A program made the translations under genes and the position numbers. This document shows positions 31,930-42,152 of a DNA stretch of 64,000 bases, piece after piece. Position 1 is the stretch's first letter; the number at the start of each line of letters is the position of its first letter. Where the stretch lies: positions 2,046,001 through 2,110,000 of the forward strand of contig OZ345359.1 of assembly GCA_977006965.1 (NCBI GenBank). The letters are read 5' to 3'. The DNA comes from Phymatolithon calcareum (Eukaryota; Rhodophyta; Florideophyceae; Hapalidiales). The notes beneath the pieces were generated by a model. That model searched no databases and had not been told where the DNA came from. It saw only the letters and a list, made by a program, of their open reading frames with translations.

Positions 31930-32395
31930 CTGTGCACTCCAAATCAATAAATCATGTACACCAAAAACTTTTGTACATTATCGAAGTATGGTCCTATTCC
32001 TAGTGAAGAAAATCTAAGCGAAAATATCTAGTGTGACACTCAAGGAAATTGTGTGTACCAAAAACGGACAGTGCAGTGTATAGAATTTCAGTGCACAGTA
32101 TATGAACTTTTTGTTCTCCAACGAACGGCAATATGACGACATTCCGTAATATTGTGCACACCAAAACAGTACTGTGCACACCAAATAAATAAATTATGTA
32201 CACCAAAATCTTTTGTACATTATCGAAGTATGGTCCTATTCCTAGTGAAGAAAATCTAAGCGAAAATATCTAGACTGACAGTCAAGGAAATTGTGTGTAC
32301 CAAAAACGAACAGTACAGTGTATAGAATTTCAGTGCACAGTATATGAACGTTTTGCTCTCCAACGAACGGCAATATGACGACATTCCGAACTTCA
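31930..32395 (+). repeat. 242-bp tandem duplication of a subterminal unit
   Basis: TCGAAGTATGG starts at 31981 and again at 32223. Between these come CTAGTGAAGAAAATCTAAGC, GTACCAAAAACG and CAATATGACGACATTCCG, in both units with few differences. An inverted copy of the end of this unit lies at 27363-27460. Confidence 0.85.
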
Positions 32396-32700
32396 ACCGA
32401 ATGTCACTCCAGCTGTTCTTGCTATGTTGGCTACCGTCGCCAAACCCGTTCTGATGAAGGATTTTAGACTGTTCTGTAGCAACTTAATGGGTCATAAATT
32501 CTCTAGTCGCGCCCTAAATGAAATTAGGAATACATAAGGCTCTCTGCTACATCTTTACTGCTTCCATAGTACGACTGCACAGCACTATACGAGCCCCAGA
32601 TGACGATATATTTCGGTGTCTTGACACAGAGGGTCATCTGAGGTCAAGAAAAACTAACCGGCAAATGGGAACTGCAGAGTGCTTGTCACATAAAAACGTA
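32395..32700 (+). pseudogene. ORF-X partial copy 3
   Basis: CAGCTGTTCTTGCTATGTTG then GGTCATCTGAGGTCAAGAAA correspond to the ORF-X C-terminal third, with deletions and stops. It follows the 242-bp unit directly, the same order as in the inverted copy at 26.4-27.5 kb. Confidence 0.65.
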
Positions 32701-33879
32701 CAGTCACTCTAGTATCTGCATTATGTCCAGAATATATTACTGTACGTCACTCATTCACAATGCCAAAAACTCATCTGTTCGTGCAACAGGACCACTGCAA
32801 GCAATTTACCGCTGCGGTTTGCAAAGACGGATAATCAATATCTGGGTCAACCTGCAATGCACATCCGATCACGGACTCAAAATACATAGTGCAGAGTGCT
32901 CCTACATAGAATGTGTCTCTTAGCATTCACAAGACGGCAGATGAGTTCCTCTCTTCAGCTCTATCTTGCAAATTTTGTCCACCAGATCTTACAACCGTCG
33001 CGGTACCTGGATTTCCTGATTACCCTCTGTCAGGATTGTGTACACATTCTGCATGATGGCCGTACGATTTCCAGAACACGAAAACTACAGATATTCAATC
33101 TACACCTGTGGATCTATTACTAACGTCTTCGTCTTCTTCCTTTGCACCACAACGAGAGGAGCATATGAATTTTAATCTCGATTGAAATTGAGATGAACTC
33201 ATGTGCATATATATTAGTTGTGCGAAATGTAGGTAGTCCCGTGGTAGGTATGGATGGAAAGAACTTGAACAAAGTATCGTACCCTTTTTGAACTAAAAAA
33301 TGTACTTTATTTGACTTGCAATAAATGGGAGGAGCTTTCCCATTTTCAAGGACGGGTATTTTCTAGCACTGAAAGACGCTTAGAGCGTGGAGGAGAGAGT
33401 GAAGAATGGATCCCAGTAACCTGTATTGCAGAAAAACGAATGTGTAAGAGAAGGCACTACCGTGTATGGTTATGATTTTTCAGGTAGTACCTTACTTCGT
33501 GCAGGAGTTTTGTTTGTCGCTTAAGCTGTCGCTCAGAAAAGCAGGATGTCATCCCATTCTTTTCTGCTAATTTTTAGGCACATCCCAAACTACATCCCTT
33601 ATTTCTGAGCGACAGGAGCCCTGATATGACCATTTGGCATGCCAGCGCTGACTTTTCTGCAGCGGATCATACAATATTCGCTTTTCAAGCATTGTATTGA
33701 CGTTGTGCTGCATGGCACTTGTGCTTATGTAAGGAAAACGATTATTATCGTACAGGTTGCTTTGGTCTGACGATATCATACATCTATTTTATGCTATAAA
33801 TTTGAAGCCTTTATAATTCCCCCCAAGCTGCTTACATGTCTCTTGTCAGCGTGACCGTGTCGCTTGGAGTAGGGATGCC

Positions 33880-34023
33880 AGTTTTGGAAAATAGTGACAC
33901 CAAGGCACAGTTTTTTAGATTAGTGACACTGACGTGTCATTTTGCAAAATAGTGACACTGAAATGTCTTTTTTGCGATTAGTGACACAGACGCGAGAATT
34001 AGTGACACTGAAAATATGCGTCC
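33880..34023 (-). repeat. Right iteron array of the 9-kb element
   Basis: TTAGTGACAC/ATAGTGACAC occurs five times between 33890 and 34010, the reverse complement of the left array. Spacing again is 21-35 bases. Confidence 0.9.
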
Positions 34024-34064
34024 CTTTTAAATAATCTACCTTTCTTCTTCTATTACCTTCATAC

Positions 34065-35985
34065 TGTTTTCCCGGTCATCTTCTATTGCAATTCTTATTG
34101 CAAAGAAGTCGCCGTCACTCTCATTGCTATTGCACTGTCCTCACCAATCACAAAAAATACTATTGCGGCAAGTCCGGCGCTTCAATCACTTGACAATAGA
34201 AGGCCGTCGCCTTTAATCAAAGAGGAAGAGGATGATCCTGCACATCAAGACAATAGAATTTGCAGCAATTCTCAGTACTCTGAGGCGCAACACGGCCAAC
34301 TCGCGTTTCAGATCACATGTGGTAGGTTACCAAAGATATCTAAAAACGTTTGTCAGTCTAAGGCCTTGGTTTATCTCACTTTACGGCACTGGCGTTCCCT
34401 ATAGCTGCTTACAGCACCGTCGTCACCCAGGCGGTGCTTATGGACTCGCTCACCAAGGGGGAAACGGGGAGAAAAAGACAGACAATCAAGCTTCGCAACC
34501 CAAACCTTCAAGACATCGTTTGTGCCAACAACATTGTCATCAATATGGCGTCTGGAAATACCGTGCAGCAGGCTCAGACGACCCTCCGCATCTCATTTCC
34601 GTACCATCCGGACATGGATAGCGTCTATTGGAATACCGTCGTTGCCGATATCTGCCGCGATTTGACGGTCCATGATTCGGAGGACATAGCCAAGTTCCTA
34701 ACTGGTGACTTATGTAACTGCGGACCGATAAAAGACATCGCGGAAGATCATATAGCGAAGCACGACACTGACAAAGACAAGCGTTCGCGGGAACGCCAAT
34801 TCGATTTTGAACTTTCAAATGACCTCCTTTTTTATAAAGTCAATCGCCGACCTTACCAATGCTCCGTCGCGAGAGGCAAAACCGAAGACGATGGACGTTA
34901 GTGAGCACGTGACTGCCCATCTGAGGAAGGAAGAAGACCTGATCTGCCTTTAAAATCCTACCGTAACATCATCTGAGATTCAGCGTGCGATGTATGGAAA
35001 GCGCGTAGTCGGAAAACAAACCCCAGGATACGTGGAACACGCAGTACGCTCGATTCCTTGACTCGCTTCTCGACAGCAAACGAGCGGCATATGAACACAA
35101 TGTCGGCTTCTCTTCTCCATGATGTTCTCGCTCGGCTGTCATCAGATTCTACTTGGAAAGTCAGAAGCTCGCGCGTCTCGATCAAACGCCCGAGTGTAAT
35201 ATCTATATGGTCCGACAACTTACATCCGCAGCAACTCTCTTGTAACCATCACTGAATCATCCTCCAATAGCTTTAAGCTCAATGATCAACCTTCGAAGAC
35301 ATCAACATCCTGTCCGACCAGCTTCTGCACGAAAACTACTCACCCTGCACATCATGTCACCACCTCGAGCTACGTCAGTCGCCTTGGTTGCATCTTTTCC
35401 CTTCTCTATGGAGTGCCCTCCATTTACGATGAAGCCCGGAACCTCAGATGTTATGCACCTGTCGCTCTTGACTCAGACCAGCTATCTGACCAAGCTTATC
35501 AGAAGGAATCCAAGTCAAACTCCCAGGATGCTCCTAAAATGGCTCGACTTGAACGACACAAAATGAAGCCTGTGAGTGTGCTCTCCTTCGAAACCGCTCA
35601 TGAAGTGCAAAGTGCTCTCTATGCAAACACCACCGATGGAGAGGATTCTTCCCTGTTGAAGAAGACAACAATTCCATTATTTGAACCCTGAAATCTTCGC
35701 ACCGCCAAATTGTGGAATCTTGAACGTTCGTAAAAAGAGTTAGACAGGTATGGGGATTCTTGAACGCATCCTCTGCAGATACGAACTCGGACGAGAAAAC
35801 AAATTAGAAGCCGAAAAGCCTTTGATTAGCTTTTTCTATTCAAAAAACATTAGGGAGTGCATGCAGAACGATAAAGGCCTCTACTGAAGTCCAGGAGGTA
35901 AGATGTGCAAAGCTGAGTTCAGGCCTCAACAATTACGTGCTGGATGAACGTTTTGAAAGAAGGCCAAACATAAGACAAGAGCTGC
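34065..35985. other. TATTGC-rich start, then unrecognised open frames
   Basis: 34070-34160 continues the TATTGC-rich sequence broken by the R1 tail. A 155-codon frame at 34434-34901 (MLMDSLTKGETGRKRQ, later LCNCGPIKDIAED) and a 92-codon frame at 35413-35691 have no recognised domain. Both overlap other frames, and I do not call them genes. Confidence 0.3.
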
Positions 35986-36060
35986 ACTTAGATAAGCAGC
36001 AACTGACACAGCTCTGCCCGTTTATACTTAAGGCTGCGGGACATTTAAAAATAAACTGAA
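35985..36060 (+). mobile_element. LINE1-type solo 3' tail
   Basis: AGCTCTGCCCGTTTATACTT, AAGGCTGCGGGACATTTAAA and AATAAACTG follow the LINE1 3' untranslated pattern (AGAGCTGCCCCGTTACTC, then GGCTTTGGGAGCTCTCAAAA). No LINE1 coding sequence precedes it. Confidence 0.5.
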
Positions 36061-36794
36061 ATAGAAAAAGAAAAATGATATATGCTTTCTAAAACCGAGA
36101 CATATTGCCTGTGCGAAAGTGCAACTATGTGTGCGAAGCTTGCAAACCCCGTTGATGTCTTGGCTTAAAATTCCAACGGGTCGTCTCGTTGAGGCTCTGC
36201 TCGATTGCGTCGATGATTCGAAAAGGAGCCTGCATGGTCGCTGGCCTTCAAGATGTTATTCCGCGGACAGCTAATTACGACGTTCGCGGGTTTAATGAAC
36301 TTGACTGAACCGTATATCGATACGATTCACTTGTAGTACACGGAGTGGAACGGGAACGCGCTCCGGTCGTGGACGGGGACAGAACTTGGGCCAGTACCTT
36401 GCAAGTGCCAAACGCAATGCTCGTCGGAGCACTATTGCGTTTCGTGGAGATGCAAACCGATCGTCAGATCGCTAGCTGGTGTCTCCCCGGGTCTCGCCTC
36501 CCGCTTGTGGCGAACGTTGGTTCTTCGCCGAGATGGTGGGATGAATGAAAAGGACTTTACCTTGACGATGAAAATAGTTTGAACTTGAAATCCTCCTTTC
36601 TCCCTCGCGTCGGCATCGTCGACTATGCCACAGTATGCCTCGAGATAAAGCTATCATACTATGATCCCGCGCAGTATGTGTAAGCTCGGTCTCTTCCACC
36701 CATTGTGCCTTGCTATCCAGGCTAGCAACCTTGTTTCCAACGTGTATATCGAACCAAGACAACGAACTTACTATTCTTGCGACATGTATAGGAC
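36060..36794. other. No gene recognised
   Basis: Short frames only on both strands; I see nothing identifiable. Confidence 0.3.
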
Positions 36795-37078
36795 GGGATA
36801 TGTGTTGATTTATAAAAGCTCCCAAGGCCTCTCTTCAAGAGTAACGGGCCTTTTTCGCTCGATTTTCTAAGCTAACGTAGTTTGACTATTCAGTATATCC
36901 TTGATTCGTATTTCTCTCCCAACAAGTGCTCTAGTGAGTCGCTTACATTCATATTCAATTTCAGGACTAATCTTGGATGAAGATAGAATGCGTTGGAGCG
37001 CGACCAGCTCAATCACGGCTGTGACACCAAAGTATGCACCTAGTACTGATTTTCTCCAAAGAGGTACTCTATTGAATA

Positions 37079-37271
37079 GGGGATATGTGTTGATTTATTT
37101 TAAAAGCTCCCAAGGCCTCTCTTGAAGAGTAACAGGGCCGCTTTCGCACGATTTTCTAAGCTCACGTAGTTTGACTATTCAGTATATCCTTGATTCGTAT
37201 TTCTCTCCCAACAAGTGCTCCAGTGAGTCCCTTACATTCATATTCAATTTTAGGACTAATCTTGGATGAAG
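37079..37271 (-). mobile_element. LINE1-C2: 193-bp LINE1 3' end inserted in LINE1-C1, 13-bp TSD
   Basis: A second LINE1 tail, GGGATATGTGTTGATTTATT to CTAATCTTGGATGAAG, sits inside C1. ACTCTATTGAATA is repeated perfectly at 37066-37078 and 37272-37284. It is inserted in the same orientation as its host element. Confidence 0.92.
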
Positions 37272-37926
37272 ACTCTATTGAATATCAGCCACAGGCATCG
37301 CAACCGCGTCGACCTTTCTCTTACGCGGAGAACCACTGGTAGATTGTTCGAATCAGTTGGTATCTCGAGCGATCTTCCCTCTTCTTCCTTTGCCCATAAC
37401 TCAATTATTTCTTTTCGTCGCCCTTTCTTTGCTACTGAGCCCTACTCCACTTTATCGAGAGCTTGCTGCAGATCTTCATTTTTCTTGAGGCACTCAATGT
37501 CCTTGGTTGCCTCCTTAATGTCCTCATCCCTCCCAGAATACTCGTCTGCCTCATCGAGGCGCTTCTTTTGTCTCACTAGACTCGCAGAAAACCTTTCTGC
37601 TTGGTGTCTTCTCCTCATGTCTGGTGGTTCTAGTCGGCACAGAACTCGCATTCTACCATGGCGGTGCTGGGCATATGCCCTAAACACATACTTGAAGAAT
37701 AAACCTTCTGCAGATTCGATTTCTGATTGCAATCGCTTTGTCAGTGGCGTCACGTGGAGTGCATACTCCCACTTTGGAAAATAAGCGACTTGAAGATTCT
37801 AATGCATATCACAGGCTGGAAGCCTCGAACATTGACTCCAATATCCCTCAGTTTGTGTATGCACCCCACTGCATTTTGTACTCTTGATAACGCCATGTCG
37901 TCTGTTACCCCTCTGTGGTTCATGTT

Positions 37927-39257
37927 CACGCTTGATACCAATATTATTTTTATTGTTCTTATTGCAATAAAGCCTTAATTGTCCTGAGAGGTACTTATTG
38001 CAATAAATATTGCAAAAAATTGTGGAATATGATCGAAAATCAAGATATACCCTTGCCTTCCTCCGAGCTGGCAAAATTGTACAGCGCTGCGGTACAGGAT
38101 CTGTAAGGGAAATTACGGAAAAGGGTTATAGAAGCTCCCCACACAGTTTACGTATTGCCACCCGAATCTGCGGCATCCAATTGCTGTCAGGAATTCTGCT
38201 TTGTTATCAATGCCTCTCGATAAATACAGACACGGCGCCCGGCATTGACTCGGAAATTGCTCCCGAATGCTGTTTTGCTCTCGCGATCTCTTGGACTTCA
38301 CACTCCTGCGAATTGCTCTGCCGAAACATTACATCCAAAATGTCAAGCAGCCGACGCAAATCAAGCCCGAAAGAAGTTGTTGATGCGCTAACTCAGAAGC
38401 TACGTGAAGAAGAACGCGATGTGCAGTCTCGCAGAACCGGAATAGCAAGCTATAAAGTGCCTTTTAACATCCTTCTCTGCCCGAAAGGTGCTGACTTCCG
38501 AGAAAATGGTGAAATCGCTTTTGAAAAAGGAAAAGGGTATACTAACCAATACAGCCACCTGAAGAGTTGCATATCTGGAGGAAGCGAAGATCACCGTTTT
38601 CAGGTCTACAGAGATGCGCTGGCCAGTCTACGCCGCCGCCAAGAAAGCTCGTTTATCGCCACATGTCATCACGTGCATCAATTGTGTGCGACCCGGCATT
38701 CGAGTCGGGATTTGTTAAGCTACAGCGCAGTGAGTCCGATACTATGACAAATGAAAAGAAGGAGGAATGCATGAGGCTCAAACTAGAACAAGATGACGGT
38801 ATAACAAGCACCATCGGCGGATCGGGTGGAGGCCGGCTGTCAATGGCGGAAAGAATTGCCGTGAAAAAGCGCAAGCGTGCCGAGGTCCATCAGACTTATA
38901 TAAAATGGGACTTCATTCTTGGATCAACTGCCGAGGTGGAGAGGCTTTGGTCGGTGGCCAAGAATATTTTGACAGACAATTGCAAGGGGATGACACCGTT
39001 ATTACTAGAAGCCCTGCTGCTGGGCCCAGCGGTCGGTCTCCATGGCGATGAACACTGCTGGAAGCGCAAGAGTGATCCAACGCGTGAGTGAAGACATGGC
39101 GCAGGAGGACCTGAATTAGATTATGTTATTGCAATTGACATTGGAAAAATGGTCAGATATTGCAATTCCTATTGCCTTCAAACTTGCATTATTGGTATTG
39201 CAATTGCTATTGCATCATGTGCCCGAATAATTAACAATAATATTGGTACTATCCCTG
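37927..39257 (+). mobile_element. hAT-2: 1.33-kb internally deleted derivative of hAT-1, 8-bp TSD
   Basis: The ends (CACGCTTGATACCAATATTA and AATATTGGTACTATCCCTG) match hAT-1, and the flanks TTCATGTT (37919-37926) and TTCATGCT (39258-39265) match at 7 of 8. It lacks 1.7 kb present in hAT-1: the sequence joins at about 38662, equivalent to 20957 and 22685 of hAT-1. The element interrupts LINE1-C1 at its SMN codons. Confidence 0.92.
38340..39091 (+). pseudogene. hAT transposase with internal deletion
   Basis: Starts at the ATG of MSSSRRKSSPKEVVDALTQ. The N-terminal region is intact through KVPFNILLCPKGADFRENG, where hAT-1 has a frameshift, and then jumps to the C-terminal region in another frame. 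It retains FILGSTAEVERLWSVAKN and MTPLLLEALL of the dimerisation domain, but the central catalytic region is gone. A further deletion near the end removes FLKENKGYWD. It could be mobilised only in trans. Confidence 0.88.
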
Positions 39258-39734
39258 TTCATGCTTATCCCGAGATACGAGAGCCTCCATGCTTGATGAA
39301 GAACTAGACCAGCAATGTGGAAGGTGTGTTTCGGAAGTCCCTTGTATTTAAGGATCTCGCTCTTTCCTGGCTTTGTGTTCCAGCTCATACCATTTTCCTT
39401 CGCCCAGGTCGTCGCTATATCCAGCAACTTCTGCATTCCTTCTCCATCCTTAGATTGCAGCTGGACATCGTCAGCGAACAGTTTCGCTGCAATATCAGAG
39501 ACGTCGCTGGGGACCTTGGAGACCGCTTCCGCGAATGTTTCCATGAAGATATTGCACAGGCACGGGCTCAGTGGGGACCCTTGAGGTACTCCTCGATCGA
39601 TAATGCACCATGTTCTTGTATTATCGCCTGCTGACGAGGGTTCCAGAAGATATGCCACCATCCTTGTTATTTCGTCGGGTAGCTTCTGCTCGAGTCTTTT
39701 CATGAGGATGTCTCGTGGCCAGGCATTGGGAGCA

Positions 39735-40405
39735 GTATATTGAATTGGCAGTATATTTTAGCCTGGCTCTATTGCAGTAATATTGCGTGGCCTGTCTGTA
39801 TTGGTTTACGTATTGGTGGCTACAGAACAGATTCTTGGAACTATGAAGTACGTTTTTTGAGAACCGCCGCGCCAGTGGCTCTGAAAGTAATGCAGTCCAT
39901 TCACGTGTGCCATTTAGCTTATTTCCATTTTACAATTCTGTATATACTGATCAAGACTGTGAGCATTTCACCTTACGGTTGCAAACCTCTTTGTTCCTGC
40001 TACCATCATTTCTCGACCATGTCGCGAAAACCGAAGCCCGAGTTCGTTGTCAAAGCGCACATGACAAAACGCGATGATGCGTTCAAGATTCTGCCTTCTC
40101 GCGGGGAACGTGAATGTACTCCTACTAACGTTCGGTGCTTGGTCTATGCTTGTCCGCGTAATGAAAACTGCAAGAACACCCCATCAGTTGTTACTTTCAA
40201 GAAGGGATCTGGGTGGAGGAAATGCTCGGAGTGCAAGAGTAACAGAACAGGTGGAGGAAGATGCTGAAGAGCAGCATTTGTTGGCTTTGTGACCTGCCTT
40301 AGTTGCTTACTCTGTGTTCTATTGTAGTCATATTGGCTGCAGTAGTCGTTGCTTATTGCAGTAGTATTGGCATGCGGAGCTCTATTGCAATAAAAATTGG
40401 ATCCT
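39735..40405 (+). mobile_element. Probable non-autonomous hAT-like element with TATTGC-rich ends
   Basis: CAGTATATTG, GCAGTATATTTTAGCC and CTATTGCAGTAATATTGCGT lie at the left. TCATATTGGCTGCAGTAG, TATTGCAGTAGTATTGGC and CTATTGCAATAAAAATTGG lie at the right. This is the same word type as the hAT subterminal regions, but the exact ends and TSD are not resolved. Confidence 0.5.
40019..40267 (+). CDS. 82-residue Cys-rich protein, possible zinc-binding N-terminus of a hAT-type transposase
   Basis: MSRKPKPEFVVKAHMTKRDD opens the frame. RCLVYACPRNENCKN and WRKCSECKSN supply five or six cysteines spaced like a degenerate zinc finger. Its counterpart in hAT-1 (LLCPKGADCRDNG) occupies the same position after a KRK-rich start. 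The frame ends at 40267 (TGA) without catalytic domain. It could be a relic of a transposase start. No other function is suggested. Confidence 0.35.
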   Translation: MSRKPKPEFVVKAHMTKRDDAFKILPSRGERECTPTNVRCLVYACPRNENCKNTPSVVTFKKGSGWRKCSECKSNRTGGGRC

Positions 40406-40429
40406 TGCCTCTTCCTTTCAATACAGAAA

Positions 40430-40575
40430 AATATACTGCTCCCAATCCCTGACTACGAGCTTCCGAGTGATTTGGGTCTTCTTGACGACCACTTAGAAAT
40501 AGCAAAGCAATTTGCTGAAGATGAGGGCGCGTTGTTCACGTCCTTTGCAACTTCGCAAAAAAGATGGTTTCGGTT
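40430..40575 (+). pseudogene. Fragment of a class I haem peroxidase (ascorbate/cytochrome c peroxidase-like), C-terminal part
   Basis: The frame reads IPDYELPSDLGLLDD, EIAKQFAEDEGALFTSFATS. In ascorbate and cytochrome c peroxidases the C-terminal segment is LP(T/S)D..L..DP.....V..YA.DE..FF.DFA.A, so the order and spacing fit. It directly follows a CTCTTCCTTTCAATACAG that looks like a 3' splice site. No distal or proximal haem His region is nearby, so it would be a single exon or captured piece. It ends abruptly at about 40575. Confidence 0.5.
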
Positions 40576-40809
40576 GTCATTCCGACTGTTGCGTCACAGT
40601 AGCAATGATTCTTCGCATTTTATCGCAATAATACGTGGCAGAACAATGTAACGACCTTCTTGACAGCAAACATGACAAACCCTATCACTTCGTGAAATTC
40701 GCGGCTGAAATCGAATGCACAACTGCAGCGGATGGACCTGGTATTGCTCATTAGAGTTCCAAACAGTATTGTGAACGACCAAAACAAAATACCGTACTCC
40801 CAGTGCGTC

Positions 40810-41092
40810 AATCCGTTTCCTTTTGCCTAACACTGAATATCACCAGATCCCTGCAGTGGAGAAGATCAATTTTGATTGAATACTTTGGAACCAGTGCCGG
40901 GATCGAGCTTGCTGCCCTCCCGCGCATATTAGGGTCGATGACGATGGACCAAGAGACTGAGTACTAATGCAAAAGACAGGGAAAGATCTGCGAATATGGA
41001 GAAGATCTTAGGAAACTAGAGTGTGTTAGATGTTACCCCAATTGAGGTTTTGAGAGCTTTACAAAAGCTTTCAAAAAAATAAAACAACTTAT
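40810..41092 (+). mobile_element. LINE1-H fragment with 3' tail
   Basis: Contains an ATTTTGATTGAATACTTTGG, GGGATCGAGCTTGCTGCC and ACGATGGACCAAGAGACTGA series. These encode decayed GIELAAL and MDQETEY motifs of LINE1, followed by the tail GAGGTTTTGAGAGCTTTACA. A stop (TACTAATGC) breaks the frame. Confidence 0.75.
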
Positions 41093-41160
41093 ATTCGTTT
41101 TCATTGCAATTTACTGCTATAAAGCCTGACTTGACCTGAAAAGTTCTTAATGCAGTGGTT
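41093..41160 (+). mobile_element. hAT left-end relic
   Basis: TTGCAATTTACTGCTATAAAGCC then TGACCTGAAAAGTTCTTAATGC parallels the hAT-1 left end (TTGCAGTATATTGCAATAAAGCC, then TGCCCTGAGAATTACTTATTGC). It is immediately after the LINE1-H tail. Confidence 0.5.
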
Positions 41161-41682
41161 GTTAGAAACTACTTGGAGCTAACCGGAAAATCGGATACTA
41201 ATCGATAGCGTTATTTCTTTGCAATCGTCAACGGTGGCGAATTAAAGCTCGGCGGTACCGGAACTCTAAGAGTCATTTTCGGCAATGATTGGCCTAGAGG
41301 GATGAATGAGCTAACAGCTGCAGTTTCCTACGACAAGGTTGAGGAAGTTTTCAGCTTGGCAATATCGTGATAGGTAATGCGATAGTTTGTAACTTGTGAT
41401 GATATGGCGATTAGATAGCCGATCAGATCTCCTGCATTGCCGACAGGCACGCCATACACTTCTAACAAGTAGTCCAGATCATCCGACCTACATTTTCCAA
41501 CATATCCAGGTTTACAAGAAACAATCATCAGTATTATAGCAAACAAAGTTCAAATCGCGTGATCTTACACAACGCACAATTCATTGTCTGGTGAATAGGT
41601 CATTCTCTGGTCATCGTCCCATCGCTGCCAAATCTTTTGCTTTAATGCTGCTTCTTCAGAGAAGCCAGATGGACTTTACATA

Positions 41683-41970
41683 CTATAGTTCCTTGAATAA
41701 GTCCACAGATGTCCTGTACTGTATACCTTGCCCACCTTCAATTAGTGCAAACAAGTTTTTCTCGCTTTCTAGACCCGATTCCAGATAGCGCTCTCCTTTT
41801 CCTAGGAAATAGGGCGTTAGGTGTTTGATTCTCGAGATAATGGCTAGGTTAGATATGATCCCGATAATTCCGACAGCAGCGCTTCCAGACACTTTAATCG
41901 CGACAACAGCAAGTGCCCAACCGAGCGATGTAAGATAACTGGAAAGCCTTGTAAGAGGTGAATGTTTCGC
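41683..41970 (-). CDS. Unrecognised short hydrophobic frame
   Basis: The minus frame begins without a clear ATG, reads LTSLGWALAVVAIKVSG then AAVGIIGIISNLAII (a likely membrane segment) and SRIKHLTPYFLGKGE, and ends at 41683. A further minus frame at 41546-41328 starts with MFAIILMIVSCKPG. They might be exons of one membrane protein, but I cannot show it. Confidence 0.25.
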   Translation of the reverse strand, partial: AKHSPLTRLSSYLTSLGWALAVVAIKVSGSAAVGIIGIISNLAIISRIKHLTPYFLGKGERYLESGLESEKNLFALIEGGQGIQYRTSVDLFKEL

Positions 41971-42152
41971 TCAGATGCCCACCGTAGTGGTGATTTGGAA
42001 TTTCTCTGGACTTGGAGTAAGCAAAATCCAAAAACCGAGTACAAAAGGATTGATATGAATATATCTAAGGGGAGGTATTGACGGTACGTTTCAATATGCC
42101 AATCGGGTGCCAGGATCGGATGTTCTGGTTCCTACGAAAACTTAATGTCCAC

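Larger units (their letters stand above)
25051..34023. mobile_element. 9-kb element with iteron-bearing inverted ends and a 9-bp TSD (family unknown)
   Basis: CTTTTAAAT is duplicated at 25042-25050 and 34024-34032. The ends are inverted: GGCTAAATATTTTC then CTGTCACTAATTTTCACGTC on the left, and GGGACGCATATTTTCA then GTGTCACTAATTCTCGCGTC on the complementary right. Each end carries about five GTGTCACTAA iterons at 21-35 bp spacing. Further inside, 26.4-27.5 kb and 31.9-32.7 kb are inverted copies of each other, so the inverted arms may reach about 2 kb. Cargo: a tyrosine-recombinase relic, a 229-codon ORF, and an unrecognised ORF (ORF-X) with several partial copies. TSD length and long TIRs would fit Mutator-like elements, but no MULE transposase is recognised. 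Confidence 0.8.
25014..34064 (+). mobile_element. 41-bp R1 solo tail with 14-bp TSD, split by the 9-kb element
   Basis: TATTACCTTCATAC is repeated perfectly at 25014-25027 and 34051-34064. What lies between, once the 9-kb element and one 9-bp duplication are removed, is AGATGCGCTGGTAACTTTTA plus AATAATCTACCTTTCTTCTT and a final C. This is the R1 tail of 7350-7395 and 56523-56565. It is a retrotransposed tail of only 41 bp. Confidence 0.85.
36795..39722 (-). mobile_element. LINE1-C1: long 5'-truncated copy carrying nested LINE1-C2 and hAT-2
   Basis: The minus strand runs from the RT palm (39703-39215: LPDEITRMVAYLLEPS, RGVPQGSPLSPCLCNIFMET, KLFADDVQLQ) to the C-terminal domain (37753-37442) and the 3' tail at 36795. 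It is interrupted by hAT-2 at 37927-39257 and LINE1-C2 at 37079-37271. Without these it would be about 1.4 kb. The catalytic FADD is intact in the palm fragment. Confidence 0.9.
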
